Positions 35,974 through 45,299 are shown, numbered from the stretch's first letter. The stretch is 64,000 bases of DNA from DASZQY01 sp963843565 (GCA_963843565.1 CAWJKY010000003.1:868001-932000), one strand, 5' to 3'. Notes: a model not told the origin generated them from the sequence alone. Numbers and translations: made by a program.

Positions 35974-36891
35974 TCAGCTCATCAGGAAATTGTAGTAGCG
36001 CAGCCGCGCCGCCCGGTTCCAACGCCCTGACCCGTCCAGCCGGTTGAAGCGGTGCATCTTGCGCTTCGCCCCGTTCTGGAAATGGATGCCGATCGCCGGA
36101 ACGAGGTGGCCATCCGATTGCGCCCGAAAGTACGGGCGGACGACACCGTCCTGCGCATACCAGAAGATGCGCTTGCGCGGCCCGTGGCGACGGGTCGGAA
36201 CGGTTTGCAGCGGCATCGCCTCCGAGCCGGTTCCGAAGATGCAGTGATCGACGTGCCCTTCCGGCAAATCGGTGGGGAAGTTATTGACGATCCTCCCGCG
36301 GGGCGCCGGCACGTCGAGCGCCCAGGCCAGGAATTGCATCTCGTCGAGATTGTCCATGCCGCCAACGGCCATCGCCGCCTCGCAGCGCTTGCGATAGGCG
36401 TCGAGCATCTCCTGATCGAGATAGCGCTCAAGGACGTAGTCGAGGAAGGTGTCGAGGGAGCCCTGGATGAACACCCACGGTGAACTGATGATCGACAGAT
36501 CGGCGCCGGGCGGCGCGTATTTGGCGAGCGCGCTGATTTCGTGAAAGACCATGTAGTCGCTGTCGAGGCACAGCCCCCGGGAAATGCCCTCGCGGCGCAT
36601 CAGTTCCCGATAGAAGAAGAAGCGCTCGAACACCGGCCGCAGATACTCGATCGACACCGACGCGATATGCACGTAGCGGCGGCGAAATTCACGCAGCATC
36701 TCGGTTTCGAGGTCGCTCATCAGACGGACCTCGACGCCAAGATGCGACAGATCCTTGCGGACTTTGTCAACGACCAGGAAGATCCGCGCGTCGGGATTGA
36801 ACACGCGCGCGTTTTCCAGCGCCGCCAGCAGATACGGGGGCAACTGGCGGGAGTGAAAATAGAAGATCGCTGGCGATGGACTGGTTCCCAC
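35974..36891 (-). CDS. glycosyltransferase-like (GT-A fold) protein, unknown specificity
   Basis: 305 residues. The N-terminal half resembles a nucleotide-sugar transferase fold: IFYFHSRQLPPYL, RIFLVVDK and then GLCLDSDYMVFHE with a DxD motif at 110-112 for metal/nucleotide binding. Downstream MDNLDEMQFLAWAL and HFQNGAKRKM resemble acceptor and late-metal motifs of GT8/GT32-like enzymes. No signal peptide. It is a single gene, not adjacent to the exopolysaccharide locus. I cannot name donor or acceptor. Confidence 0.6.
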   Translation of the reverse strand: MGTSPSPAIFYFHSRQLPPYLLAALENARVFNPDARIFLVVDKVRKDLSHLGVEVRLMSDLETEMLREFRRRYVHIASVSIEYLRPVFERFFFYRELMRREGISRGLCLDSDYMVFHEISALAKYAPPGADLSIISSPWVFIQGSLDTFLDYVLERYLDQEMLDAYRKRCEAAMAVGGMDNLDEMQFLAWALDVPAPRGRIVNNFPTDLPEGHVDHCIFGTGSEAMPLQTVPTRRHGPRKRIFWYAQDGVVRPYFRAQSDGHLVPAIGIHFQNGAKRKMHRFNRLDGSGRWNRAARLRYYNFLMS

Positions 36892-37014
36892 GTGGGGGCT
36901 CCTCGCACGCGCCGCGGAAGACGCGCGACCGGTGCGGAATGAGCCACGGCAGTGGAATCGAAGTCAAGCGCCGCGCCGGCCCCACACGGGAGGCCGGCGC
37001 GACGACGCGTCTCG

Positions 37015-38304
37015 TCAGACCTGCGCCAACGCCTGTTCGAGGTCGGCGATGATGTCGGCGACATCCTCGATGCCGACCGACAGGCGGACGACGTCCGGCC
37101 CGGCGCCGGCCGCCTTGCGCTGATCAAGCGTGAGCTGGCTGTGGGTGGTCGAGGAGGGATGGATGATCAAACTCCGCGTGTCGCCGACGTTGGCGAGATG
37201 CGAGAACAGCTTGACCGCCGAAACGAGCTTGCGGCCGGCCTCGTCGCCACCCTCGAGACCAAAAGTGAGCACCGCCCCAGCGCCATTCGGTGCGTACTTC
37301 AGCGCCAGCTGATGATAGCGGTCGCCGGGCAGGCCGGCGTAGCTCACCCACGTCACCTTGGGGTGGCCGCTCAGGAACTCGGCAACCGCGGTGGCGTTGT
37401 CGGAGTGGCGCTGCATGCGCAGCGCCAGCGTCTCGATGCCGGTCAGGATCAGGAAGGCGTTGAACGGCGAGATCGCGGGCCCCAGATCGCGCAAGCCGAG
37501 CACGCGGCAGGCGATGGCGAAGGCGAAATTGCCGAAGGTCTCGCCGAGAACCATCTGGTTGTATTCGGGTCGCGGCTCGGAGAGGAACGGATAGCGCCCC
37601 TTGGCGGCCAGCCAGTTGAACTTGCCGCCGTCGACGACCACACCGCCGATCGAATTGCCGTGGCCGCCGAGGAACTTGGTCAGCGAATGGACGACAATGT
37701 CGGCGCCATGCTCGAACGGCCGGATGAGGTAGGGGGTGGCCAGCGTGTTGTCGACGATGAGCGGGACCCCTGCCCGCTTCGCGACGTTGGCGATGCCGGC
37801 GATGTCGGTGACGACGCCGCCGGGGTTGGCGATCGATTCGATGAAGATCGCCTTGGTCTTCGGCGTCACGGCCTTCTCGAAGGTCGAGATATCGTCGATG
37901 TCCGCCCACTTCACCTGCCAACCGAAGCTCTTGAAGGAGTGGTTGAACTGGTTGATCGAGCCGCCATAGAGCTGGCGGGCAGCGATGAACTCGTCGCCGG
38001 GCGAAAGCAGCGCGTGAAAGGCGACGACCTGCGCGGCGTGACCGGAAGCGACGGCGAGCGCGGCCGAGCCACCCTCGAGCGCGGCGATGCGCTGCTCAAG
38101 GACGTCCTGCGTCGGGTTCATGATGCGCGTGTAGATGTTGCCGAACTGCTGGAGCCCGAAGAGCGCCGCGGCGTGCTCGCTGTCGTCGAAGACGTATGAG
38201 GTGGTCTGGTAGATTGGCGTGGCACGCGCCTTGGTGGCCGGGTCGGGCTTGGCGCCAGCGTGGACGGCAAGGGTGGCAAAGCCGGGTACGCGGTCGTCAC
38301 TCAT
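37015..38304 (-). CDS. metY: O-acetylhomoserine aminocarboxypropyltransferase (sulfhydrylase)
   Basis: 429-residue PLP enzyme of the Cys/Met metabolism family; makes homocysteine from O-acetylhomoserine and sulfide. The PLP lysine is K210 in HSLTKFLGGHGNS; GLQQFGNIYTRIMNPT and the C-terminal SVGIEDVADII are typical. The length (~430, longer than the ~390 of MetB/MetC) supports the MetY group. ATG 38304 follows AGGGAG. It may also help to re-assimilate sulfide. The CoA-binding gene lies nearby upstream, an association seen in related genomes. Confidence 0.92.
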   Translation of the reverse strand: MSDDRVPGFATLAVHAGAKPDPATKARATPIYQTTSYVFDDSEHAAALFGLQQFGNIYTRIMNPTQDVLEQRIAALEGGSAALAVASGHAAQVVAFHALLSPGDEFIAARQLYGGSINQFNHSFKSFGWQVKWADIDDISTFEKAVTPKTKAIFIESIANPGGVVTDIAGIANVAKRAGVPLIVDNTLATPYLIRPFEHGADIVVHSLTKFLGGHGNSIGGVVVDGGKFNWLAAKGRYPFLSEPRPEYNQMVLGETFGNFAFAIACRVLGLRDLGPAISPFNAFLILTGIETLALRMQRHSDNATAVAEFLSGHPKVTWVSYAGLPGDRYHQLALKYAPNGAGAVLTFGLEGGDEAGRKLVSAVKLFSHLANVGDTRSLIIHPSSTTHSQLTLDQRKAAGAGPDVVRLSVGIEDVADIIADLEQALAQV

Positions 38305-38533
38305 TGGAGTTGGCTCCCTGAGAGGTTTGTTGGTCTGCGGCAGGAAACACATAACCCGCGCCGAGGGTGTCGCGCCACGCCGGGCACACCGAAAAATCGC
38401 TCGAGGCAGGAACCGCCATCCTGCCGGGCGGCGGGAAATGCGAAAGCGTTTCTCTCGGACGTGGCCGGCACGATGAAGAGGATTGCTCCCGCGACGATCA
38501 GGCGGACATGATGCGCCGGCGCGCGGGGCTCAC

Positions 38534-39079
38534 TCAGGCCGCCTGTTGCGGCCTGACGAGCGGTCCCAGAAAGACGATTGCCACGGCGATGAGCGCCAGC
38601 GCCATGATGAGAAGCAGCGGCCACTCGGAGAGCGTCGGCTTGAACACCATGTCGGCCATGACGATCACAAGCATGGTGTAGTCGAAGCGCGCCGCCATCA
38701 GCACGGCACGGGCATCCGCGAGCGCCGCGTTGCCGGTGTCGCCGCGATCGAAGGCGGCGATTGCCCGCTTGATGCGCGGCGCGAAGAACAGCCCGCCGGT
38801 CGCAAACAGGATCACGAAGGCGACAAGACCTATATCGATCCACAGGTCGAGGAAGCTCCACGAGAGCCACGCAGCGAGCCCACCGAAGATCAACACGAGG
38901 CCGGAGGCCGGCCCCTGAAAGCGGGTGAGCCTCAGGAACTGCCGCGTGACGTGGACGAGTTCGTCGCGCTCCCCGGCGCGCTCGGCGATGGTGCCAAGAA
39001 CGAGCATGGAGAAACCCGAGCCGACCCACAGGGCAACCGCGACCACGTGGAGGAACTTGCAGAGCGTGTAGAAATCCAA
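38534..39079 (-). CDS. DUF2269-type integral membrane protein
   Basis: 181 residues with four membrane helices. The first carries the DUF2269-like CKFLHVVAVALWVGSGF motif with a helix histidine that could bind heme or metal. Start is TTG 39079, supported by GGGAGGT directly upstream. Located 56 bp after the CoA-binding gene in the same direction, possibly co-transcribed. Function unknown. Confidence 0.82.
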   Translation of the reverse strand: MDFYTLCKFLHVVAVALWVGSGFSMLVLGTIAERAGERDELVHVTRQFLRLTRFQGPASGLVLIFGGLAAWLSWSFLDLWIDIGLVAFVILFATGGLFFAPRIKRAIAAFDRGDTGNAALADARAVLMAARFDYTMLVIVMADMVFKPTLSEWPLLLIMALALIAVAIVFLGPLVRPQQAA

Positions 39080-39135
39080 GGTGACCTCCCGGTTTTCGAA
39101 GTCGGGAGCGCTCGGCGGACCTGCTTCACCGCCCG

Positions 39136-39561
39136 TCAGAAGAGCGCCGCGTGCTCGACCTTGATACAGCGATCCATGACCACATTAAGGCCCGCTGCCT
39201 CAGCCTTTGCAGCCGCCGTGTCGTCGCGGAGATCGAGCTGCATCCAGATCGTCTTCGGCAGCGGGTTGAGGGCCAGCGCCTCATCGACCACGCCGGCGAG
39301 CGCCTCCTGACGGCGGAAAATGTCGACGACGTCGATCGGTTCGGGAATGTCCGCAAGCCGTGCATAGACGCGCTGGCCGAGGATCTCCTTGCCTTCCTGG
39401 CCCGGGTTTACCGGGATCACGTGGAAGCCAGCGCGCAGGAGATAGGCCATGACGCCAAACACGGGCCGCGCCGAGTTCGGCGAGGCCCCGACAACGGCGA
39501 TGGTGTGGGCACCGGCGATGACACCACGCACGTAGTCGTCGGAATAGGTATCGTGGTTCAT
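39136..39561 (-). CDS. CoA-binding domain protein (YccU-like)
   Basis: 141 residues, a Rossmann-type CoA-binding domain like that of succinyl-CoA ligase alpha: IAVVGASPNSARPVFGVMAYL (nucleotide loop), HVIPVNPGQEGKEILGQRVY and IDVVDIFRRQE. Stand-alone members have no proven activity. It ends in a short VEHAALF tail. Close to DUF2269 and metY genes on the same strand. Confidence 0.9.
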   Translation of the reverse strand: MNHDTYSDDYVRGVIAGAHTIAVVGASPNSARPVFGVMAYLLRAGFHVIPVNPGQEGKEILGQRVYARLADIPEPIDVVDIFRRQEALAGVVDEALALNPLPKTIWMQLDLRDDTAAAKAEAAGLNVVMDRCIKVEHAALF

Positions 39562-39649
39562 GCGCGGGCACCGTCGCGGGCGACGAAGTCGACGCCCGGC
39601 AATCTAGGGCGACGGTCACCCCACGTCACGTCGATGCCCGGTTCGGCCG

Positions 39650-40216
39650 CTAGATGTCCAGCGTCTTGGCGATCGCGTCCATGTACGGCCCGACCGCCTT
39701 GAGGTTGTTCTCGGAGGGCTTCAGCGCCGACACGGCGCCCATCGACGACTGGATCTGCTCGATCATCATCTTCTTCTGGGCGTCGGAGAGGTTCGGGTTG
39801 CTTTGGATGCTGTCGACCGCCTGCTGCATCCCGGCGTCCATCTCGGGGCCGTTCTTCGCGAACGAATACGCAAGCGCGACGCTGACCAGCGTCTGCACCC
39901 ACTCCTCGAAGTTCGCGAAGCCGTGCGTCTGGACCAGTCCGTCGAAGCGGGCGCGGGCGTCGCCGTAGGCGAGCCAGGCACCCCAGGTGCTGCCGACGTC
40001 ATCGCCCTTGCCAACGTGATACTTGGCTTCCAGATCCTTGGCGGCGGCCTTCAGTTCCGGGTAGCTGGCGATGATGCCCTCGACCGATTGGGCGGTGAGT
40101 TCGATCTGGGTGCCCATCTGGGCGGAGGCCGGCGCCACCAAGGCGGCGGCGGTCAGCACCGCGCCGGCAAGGAAGGCGGCGATGGGGCGTGCGATGAAGC
40201 GGGCTACTGCGGTCAC
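39650..40216 (-). CDS. exported protein of unknown function
   Basis: 188 residues: signal peptide (AAFLAGAVLTAAALVAPASA), then a helical mature domain without cysteines (YPELKAAAKDLEAKYHV, FANFEEWVQTLVSVALAY, LSDAQKKMMIEQIQSSMG). No family recognised; similar exported helical proteins are common in Rhizobiales. Divergent from rplM with 251 bp between. Confidence 0.78.
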   Translation of the reverse strand: MTAVARFIARPIAAFLAGAVLTAAALVAPASAQMGTQIELTAQSVEGIIASYPELKAAAKDLEAKYHVGKGDDVGSTWGAWLAYGDARARFDGLVQTHGFANFEEWVQTLVSVALAYSFAKNGPEMDAGMQQAVDSIQSNPNLSDAQKKMMIEQIQSSMGAVSALKPSENNLKAVGPYMDAIAKTLDI

Positions 40217-40418
40217 GGGTATTCTCCCTGGCTCGGTAGGCCCGCCACAGAGGCAAGCGGGTGGCTGAATTCAGCCACACCGACCCTGCTGCTGCAAGTC
40301 AACGCCGCCGCAGGCGCCGGTATTCTGATACCTTATCCATAAGCGATTGGAATTGCAGCCGTTATCTGGAAGGAGATGCTTGACGTGGGCTGCCGGCGCA
40401 ACTAGAACCCTCCCCGTC

Positions 40419-40449
40419 GGCGGCGCCATTCGGTGCCGCCCCTGTTTTT
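40419..40449 (+). promoter_or_regulatory. terminator-like hairpin in the rplM leader
   Basis: Stem GGCGGCGCC (40419-40427) / GGTGCCGCC (40432-40440), nine pairs with one G-U, loop ATTC, followed by CCTG and a T5 tract, ending 18 bp before the rplM start. The upstream gene points the other way, so there is nothing to terminate except the rplM-rpsI transcript itself. Ribosomal protein leaders often carry such attenuators or protein-binding hairpins. Confidence 0.6.
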
Positions 40450-40467
40450 CTTGTGAGCACATCTGTC

Positions 40468-40932
40468 ATGCCAACCTTCAACCTGAAGCCCGCTGACGTG
40501 CAGAAGAAGTGGGTGGTGATCGACGCCGAGGGTCTGGTCGTCGGGCGCCTCGCCGCGATCATCGCGCAGCGCCTGCGCGGCAAGCATCTGCCGACCTACA
40601 CCCCGCACGTCGACTGTGGCGACAACGTCATCGTCATCAACGCCGAGAAGGTCACCCTCACCGGCCGGAAGTATGCGGACAAGACCTACTACTGGCACAC
40701 CGGCTACATCGGCGGGATCAAGGAGCGCAAGGCGCGCCAGATCCTCGAAGGCAAGTTCCCCGAGCGGATCGTCGAGAAGGCGGTGGAGCGCATGCTGCCG
40801 GACGGGCCGCTGGCCCGCAAGCAGCTCAAGAACCTCCGCGTCTACAAGGGCACCGAGCACCCGCACACCGCGCAGCAGCCGGAGACCCTCGACGTCGCCG
40901 CCCTCAGCCGCAAGAACAAGAAGGTCGCCTGA
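40468..40932 (+). CDS. rplM: 50S ribosomal protein L13
   Basis: 154 residues with the family core WVVIDAEGLVVGRLAAIIA, GDNVIVINAEKV, YYWHTGYIGGIKERKA and MLPDGPLARKQLKNLRVYKG. ATG 40468 (MPTFNLKP) is preferred over the GTG 15 bp upstream from typical L13 starts. L13 is an early 23S rRNA-binding protein. It is 2 bp upstream of rpsI in the universal rplM-rpsI operon. Confidence 0.97.
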   Translation: MPTFNLKPADVQKKWVVIDAEGLVVGRLAAIIAQRLRGKHLPTYTPHVDCGDNVIVINAEKVTLTGRKYADKTYYWHTGYIGGIKERKARQILEGKFPERIVEKAVERMLPDGPLARKQLKNLRVYKGTEHPHTAQQPETLDVAALSRKNKKVA

Positions 40933-40934
40933 CC

Positions 40935-41402
40935 ATGGCCGAACTCCAGTCCCTTCAGGACCTCGCCCCGCAGATGCCGGAGGCGGCGCCGACCTACGAG
41001 CAGAAGCTCGACGCTCAGGGTCGCGCTTACGCCACCGGCAAGCGCAAGGACGCGGTGGCCCGCGTCTGGGTGACACCTGGCGCCGGCAAGATCGTGATCA
41101 ACGACAAGGACTTCACCGCCTATTTCGCGCGGCCGGTGCTCCAGATGGTCGTGCAGCAGCCGATCATCGCGGCCAACCGCGCCGACCAGTACGACATCCG
41201 CGCCACCGTCGCTGGCGGCGGCCTCTCGGGCCAGGCGGGCGCCGTGCGCCACGGCATCTCGAAGGCGCTCACCTACTACGAGCCGGACTTGCGCGCTGTC
41301 CTCAAGAAGGGTGGGTTCCTGACCCGTGACTCGCGCGTAGTCGAGCGAAAGAAGTACGGCCGCCGCAAGGCCCGCCGCTCCTTCCAGTTCTCGAAGCGCT
41401 AA
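40935..41402 (+). CDS. rpsI: 30S ribosomal protein S9
   Basis: 155 residues. The N-terminal extension (MAELQSLQDLAPQMPEAAP...) is typical of alphaproteobacteria; the core has AYATGKRKDAVARVWV, GGGLSGQAGAVRHGISKAL and the C-terminal tail RRSFQFSKR, whose final Lys-Arg reaches the P-site tRNA. ATG 40935 is 2 bp after the rplM stop. Confidence 0.97.
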   Translation: MAELQSLQDLAPQMPEAAPTYEQKLDAQGRAYATGKRKDAVARVWVTPGAGKIVINDKDFTAYFARPVLQMVVQQPIIAANRADQYDIRATVAGGGLSGQAGAVRHGISKALTYYEPDLRAVLKKGGFLTRDSRVVERKKYGRRKARRSFQFSKR

Positions 41403-41427
41403 GCGACGCGCTTCATACGCAGGACAG

Positions 41428-41455
41428 GAAGGGCGGGCCCAAGGGTCCGCCCTTC
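41428..41455 (+). terminator. hairpin after rpsI
   Basis: 13-bp stem GAAGGGCGGGCCC / GGGTCCGCCCTTC (one G-U pair) with a 2-base loop, 26 bp after the rpsI stop. Only TGATT follows, so a weak intrinsic terminator or 3'-end stabiliser. Confidence 0.6.
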
Positions 41456-41557
41456 TGATTCCTGCGGCACGATTCTTCACCTTGCCATGCACGCGCAGGC
41501 CACACCCCGCAGCTCACCGCCTTCGCGGGAACGACAAACGGTGATAGTGAGCGACCG

Positions 41558-42514
41558 ATGAGCGAGACGCCGAAATACTCGACCGACAACGCCTTCACGG
41601 GCGCGCTGAAGGGCGGCGCGATGGAGCCGACCTATTCGGGCGCGCTGTCGTTCATGCGGCGGCGCTACACCCGCGAGCTCGCCGGCGTCGACGCGGTGGT
41701 GTGGGGCATTCCCTTCGATCAGGCGACGACCAACCGGCCGGGCGCCCGCTTCGGGCCGCAGGCGATCCGGCGCGCCTCGGCGATCCTCGACGGCGACCCG
41801 CAGCACCCGTTCAACATCGACCCGTTCGAAACGCTGGCGGTTGTCGACTACGGCGACGCCTTCTTCGACTACGGCAAGCCGATGGCTTTCGCCGACACGA
41901 TCGCGGCGGAGGCCGGGCGGATCATCGCCGGCGGGGCGCAGTTGTTCTCGCTGGGCGGCGACCACTTCGTCGCCTACCCGCTGCTCAAGGCCCACGCGGC
42001 GAAGTATGGACCGCTGGCGCTCGTCCAGTTCGACGCCCATCAGGACACCTGGGAGGTCGGCGGCGAGCGCATCTCGCACGGAACCTTCATCGGCCGCGCC
42101 GTCGAGGAAAAGCTGATCGACCCGCGCCGCTCGATCCAGATCGGCATCCGCACGGTCGCGCCGCAAGACTGCGGCATCGAGATCGTGCCGGCGAGCGCCC
42201 TCGATGACCTCAGCATCGCCGATGTGGCGGAGCGGATCAGGGAGCGGGTCGGCGAATCGAGCGCCTATCTCACCTTCGATATCGACTGCCTCGACCCGGC
42301 TTTTGCGCCCGGCACGGGCACGCCGGTCGCCGGCGGGCTGTCGAGCCGCGAGGCGCTTGGTATCCTCAGGGCGCTCGGAGCCATCGACTTCATCGGCGGC
42401 GACGTGGTCGAGGTGGCGCCGGCCTACGACCACGCCGACATCACGGCCGTCGCGGCGTCGACGGTGGCGATGTACTACCTCGGCCTGCTTGCCGAGCGGC
42501 GTATCGGCGAATAG
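41558..42514 (+). CDS. speB: agmatinase / ureohydrolase
   Basis: 318 residues of the arginase-agmatinase fold. Mn2+ ligands are visible: H136 in GGDHFVAYP, D159/H161/D163 in FDAHQDTWE, and the Asp pair in FDIDCLDPAFAPGTGTP. The last motif with GTGTP and the length fit agmatinase (putrescine formation) better than arginase, but guanidinobutyrase or a related guanidino hydrolase is possible. It is 14 bp upstream of argC, so both are probably in one operon. Confidence 0.85.
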   Translation: MSETPKYSTDNAFTGALKGGAMEPTYSGALSFMRRRYTRELAGVDAVVWGIPFDQATTNRPGARFGPQAIRRASAILDGDPQHPFNIDPFETLAVVDYGDAFFDYGKPMAFADTIAAEAGRIIAGGAQLFSLGGDHFVAYPLLKAHAAKYGPLALVQFDAHQDTWEVGGERISHGTFIGRAVEEKLIDPRRSIQIGIRTVAPQDCGIEIVPASALDDLSIADVAERIRERVGESSAYLTFDIDCLDPAFAPGTGTPVAGGLSSREALGILRALGAIDFIGGDVVEVAPAYDHADITAVAASTVAMYYLGLLAERRIGE

Positions 42515-42528
42515 CGGAGAGCAATGTC

Positions 42529-43503
42529 ATGACCGCAACCGTCTTCATCGACGGCGAGGCCGGCACGACCGGCCTCCAGATCCGGCAGCGGCTGGAAGGC
42601 CGCGGCGACCTGACGCTCGTCTCGATCGACCCGGCCAAGCGCAAGGACGCGGCGGCGCGCGCCGAGATCATCAACGACGCCGACGCCGTGATCCTGTGCC
42701 TGCCGGACGACGCGGCGCGGGAGGCGGTAAGCCTCGTCCGCAACAACAAGACGCGCGTGATCGACGCCTCCACCGCCCACCGGACCGCGGAGGGCTGGAC
42801 CTACGGCTTCCCGGAAATGGACTACGGCCAGCGCGAGGCGATCGCCGAATCCGGGCGCGTGTCGAACCCGGGCTGCTACGCCACCGGCGCGATCGCGCTC
42901 ATCCGCCCGCTGGTCGCGGCGGGGCTGGTGCCGGCCGGTTTCGCGGTGACGGTCAACGCGGTGTCCGGCTATTCGGGGGGCGGCAAGCAGCTGATCGCCG
43001 CCTTCGAGGACGAGGGCTCTGAGAGCTCCACCAAAAACAATTTCCGGCTCTACGCCATGGGCGTCGTGCAGAAGCACATCGCCGAGATGCAGATGTACGC
43101 GGCGCTGGAAAACCGGCCCCTCTTCATCCCGAGCGTCGGGCGCTTCGCGCAAGGCATGCTGGTGTCGGTGCCGTTGCAGCTTTGGGCGATGGAGACGCCG
43201 CCGAAGCTCGAAGCGCTGCACGGGGCGATCGCCGAGCGCTATGCCGGCGAACGGTTCGTCGAGGTGATGCCGCTGGAAGAGTCACTGGCGATCGGCCTCG
43301 CCTCGTCGCTCGACGGGCGCAATCCGGAGCCGGAAGGACTGAACGGCACCAACCGGATGCGCCTCGCCGTGTACGGCTCGCCGGAGCACAAACAGGCCGT
43401 GCTCGTCGCCGAACTCGACAACCTCGGCAAGGGCGCCTCGGGTCAGGCTGTCCAAAACCTCAACCTGATGCTGGGCCTCGACGAGGCCGCAGGGCTGGAA
43501 TAG
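42529..43503 (+). CDS. argC: N-acetyl-gamma-glutamyl-phosphate reductase, type 2
   Basis: 324 residues. NADPH-binding N-terminus (VFIDGEAGTTGLQI) and active-site C116 in SNPGCYATG. The short length (~310-325 rather than ~345) and the GEAGTTG start are typical of the type 2 ArgC found in alphaproteobacteria. It catalyses the third step of arginine synthesis. Proximity to rplM-rpsI is conserved in Rhizobiales. Confidence 0.94.
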   Translation: MTATVFIDGEAGTTGLQIRQRLEGRGDLTLVSIDPAKRKDAAARAEIINDADAVILCLPDDAAREAVSLVRNNKTRVIDASTAHRTAEGWTYGFPEMDYGQREAIAESGRVSNPGCYATGAIALIRPLVAAGLVPAGFAVTVNAVSGYSGGGKQLIAAFEDEGSESSTKNNFRLYAMGVVQKHIAEMQMYAALENRPLFIPSVGRFAQGMLVSVPLQLWAMETPPKLEALHGAIAERYAGERFVEVMPLEESLAIGLASSLDGRNPEPEGLNGTNRMRLAVYGSPEHKQAVLVAELDNLGKGASGQAVQNLNLMLGLDEAAGLE

Positions 43504-43521
43504 CGCCGACGCCCGACCGCC

Positions 43522-44559
43522 TCAGCTCACCGCAAGCGGCGGGTGCATGGCGCGGAGATGCACCACGGCTGCGGTCAGCACGATCACCGCACCGAGCTGG
43601 TGCGTCAGGCCGAGGTCCATGGGCACCATCGCGAGCAGCGTGGCGATGCCCAGCGTCGCCTGCGCCGTGACCAGCAGCGCCAGCACGAGCGCGCCGGTGC
43701 CGCGGCTCCGCCAGGCGTGCCACCACGTCAGCAGGAACAGCACGTACGCGCCGAGCCGGTGATCGAATTGGACGGTCAGCACGCTCTCGAAGAAGTTCCG
43801 CCACCATGGCGATTGGGTAAGCAGGCCGGAGGGTATCAGCGAGCCGTCCATGAGCGGCCAGGTGTTGTAGGTGAGCCCGGCGTCGAGACCGGCGACCAGC
43901 GCGCCCATGAAGATCTGCACAAAGGCGAACGCGACGATCACCGCGGCGAGCGCCCTCCCCTTCGGCATCGCTTTCGCCGCCGGCGCGATCGAGCGCGCCA
44001 CCCAGAGCACGTAGGCGAGGATCAGGCAGGCGAGCGTCAGGTGCGTCGCCAGGCGGTACTGGCTGACGTCGGTGCGCACCGAAAGGCCGGAGGCCACCAT
44101 CCACCAGCCGACGGCACCCTGGAGCCCGCCAAGCAGGAAGATCGCCACCATGCGCGGCTTCAGTTTCGATTCAAGACGGCCCGTCGCCCAGAAGAAGATC
44201 ATGGGCAGGAGCACGACCACGCCGATCAGGCGGGCGAACAAACGGTGCGTCCACTCCCACCAGAAGATCGCCTTGAACTCGGCCAGGGTCATGCCCTGGT
44301 TGAGCTGCTGGTATTCGGGGATCTGCTGGTACTTCTGGAACTCGTCCTGCCAGCCGGACGTGGAAAGCGGCGGAATGACGCCGTGGACCGGCTGCCACTC
44401 GGTGATCGACAGGCCGGAATGGGTCAGCCGCGTCGCCCCGCCGATGACCACGATCGCCATGATCATGGCGGCGACCACGTAGAGCCAGATGCGCACCGCC
44501 GCCCGGTCGCGGGTACGGTCACGGGCAGGCGCGGGTGCGGCTTCGGCGATGCTGGCCAT
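43522..44559 (-). CDS. ctaA: heme A synthase (CtaA/COX15)
   Basis: 345 residues with eight membrane helices in two homologous halves. Heme-ligand histidines appear in GGATRLTHSGLSITEW, WEWTHRLFARLIG, ATHLTLACLIL and TVQFDHRLGAYVL/GLTHQLGAVIV. It oxidises the heme O methyl group to heme A for cytochrome aa3. ATG 44559 is chosen because GAGGAG precedes it. The C-terminal AMHPPLAVS is hydrophilic. Divergent from the DUF2842 gene. Confidence 0.94.
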   Translation of the reverse strand: MASIAEAAPAPARDRTRDRAAVRIWLYVVAAMIMAIVVIGGATRLTHSGLSITEWQPVHGVIPPLSTSGWQDEFQKYQQIPEYQQLNQGMTLAEFKAIFWWEWTHRLFARLIGVVVLLPMIFFWATGRLESKLKPRMVAIFLLGGLQGAVGWWMVASGLSVRTDVSQYRLATHLTLACLILAYVLWVARSIAPAAKAMPKGRALAAVIVAFAFVQIFMGALVAGLDAGLTYNTWPLMDGSLIPSGLLTQSPWWRNFFESVLTVQFDHRLGAYVLFLLTWWHAWRSRGTGALVLALLVTAQATLGIATLLAMVPMDLGLTHQLGAVIVLTAAVVHLRAMHPPLAVS

Positions 44560-44647
44560 GGCTTTCCACTCCTCGGCGCATTCGATATAGGCGGCTGAGG
44601 CGCGCGGCAACCGTCACGGGGTCGCGGCCAGAAAGGGCGGGAAAGCG

Positions 44648-44848
44648 ATGCCAAGAAAGGCGCGGCAGGTCATCGGCGCGGCGGGACTGCTGCTGTTCAT
44701 CCCGTTCTACGCGCTGATCGCCATGCGGCTCGCGACCGACCTCGTCCTGGATGCCTCGATCCTTGTCCAGACGCTCTATTTTCTGGTCGCGGGCCTGCTG
44801 TGGGTCATCCCCGCCGGCGGGATCATCTACTGGATGCAGCGACCCTGA
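44648..44848 (+). CDS. DUF2842 small membrane protein
   Basis: 66 residues with two membrane helices (about 9-28 and 38-62) and the motif GLLWVIPAGGIIYWMQRP at the end, typical of DUF2842. It is commonly found next to ctaA in alphaproteobacteria, as here (divergent). A role in respiratory-chain assembly is guessed only from this association. Confidence 0.88.
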   Translation: MPRKARQVIGAAGLLLFIPFYALIAMRLATDLVLDASILVQTLYFLVAGLLWVIPAGGIIYWMQRP

Positions 44849-44945
44849 TATTCTTTGGCCGGCGATGTCGAAATGAGGTCGTCGGCCGCGTCATGGGGTC
44901 AGCAGGGGCACGGCGTCCCTGCCCCGCAAGACAGGAACGAGACTC

Positions 44946-45299
44946 ATGCAATATCTGCTGATGATCTACGGAGACGAGGCGGCCGAGGCCGCCGTTACCC
45001 CGCCCGACGCAACCACCATGTCGGCCGGCTACAGCGCCTACACGAAGGCTCTCGAAAAGGCCGGCGTGCTGCGCGGCGGCGAGCGGCTGCGGCCGACGTC
45101 GAGCGCCACCACGGTCCGCATGAAGGACGGCAAGTCGGAGGTGATGAACGGGCCCTACGCCGAGACCCGGGAGCAGCTCGGTGGATACTACCTGATCGAC
45201 GCGCCCGACATGGACGCGGCGATCTCATGGGCGAGCAAATGCCCCGGCGCCCAAACCGGAACCATTGAGGTTCGGCCAGTTTGGTCGATCGCGCCCTGA
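44946..45299 (+). CDS. YCII-related (DGPF) protein, partner of ECF42 sigma factor
   Basis: 117 residues of the YCII/DGPF ferredoxin-like fold: MQYLLMIYGDEAAEA at the start, GPYAETREQLGGYYLIDAPD in the middle and a C-terminal EVRPVW. ATG 44946 follows ACAGGAACGAG. Genes for ECF42 sigma factors are regularly preceded by DGPF proteins, and here the stop overlaps the sigma-factor start by 19 bp. Confidence 0.9.
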   Translation: MQYLLMIYGDEAAEAAVTPPDATTMSAGYSAYTKALEKAGVLRGGERLRPTSSATTVRMKDGKSEVMNGPYAETREQLGGYYLIDAPDMDAAISWASKCPGAQTGTIEVRPVWSIAP

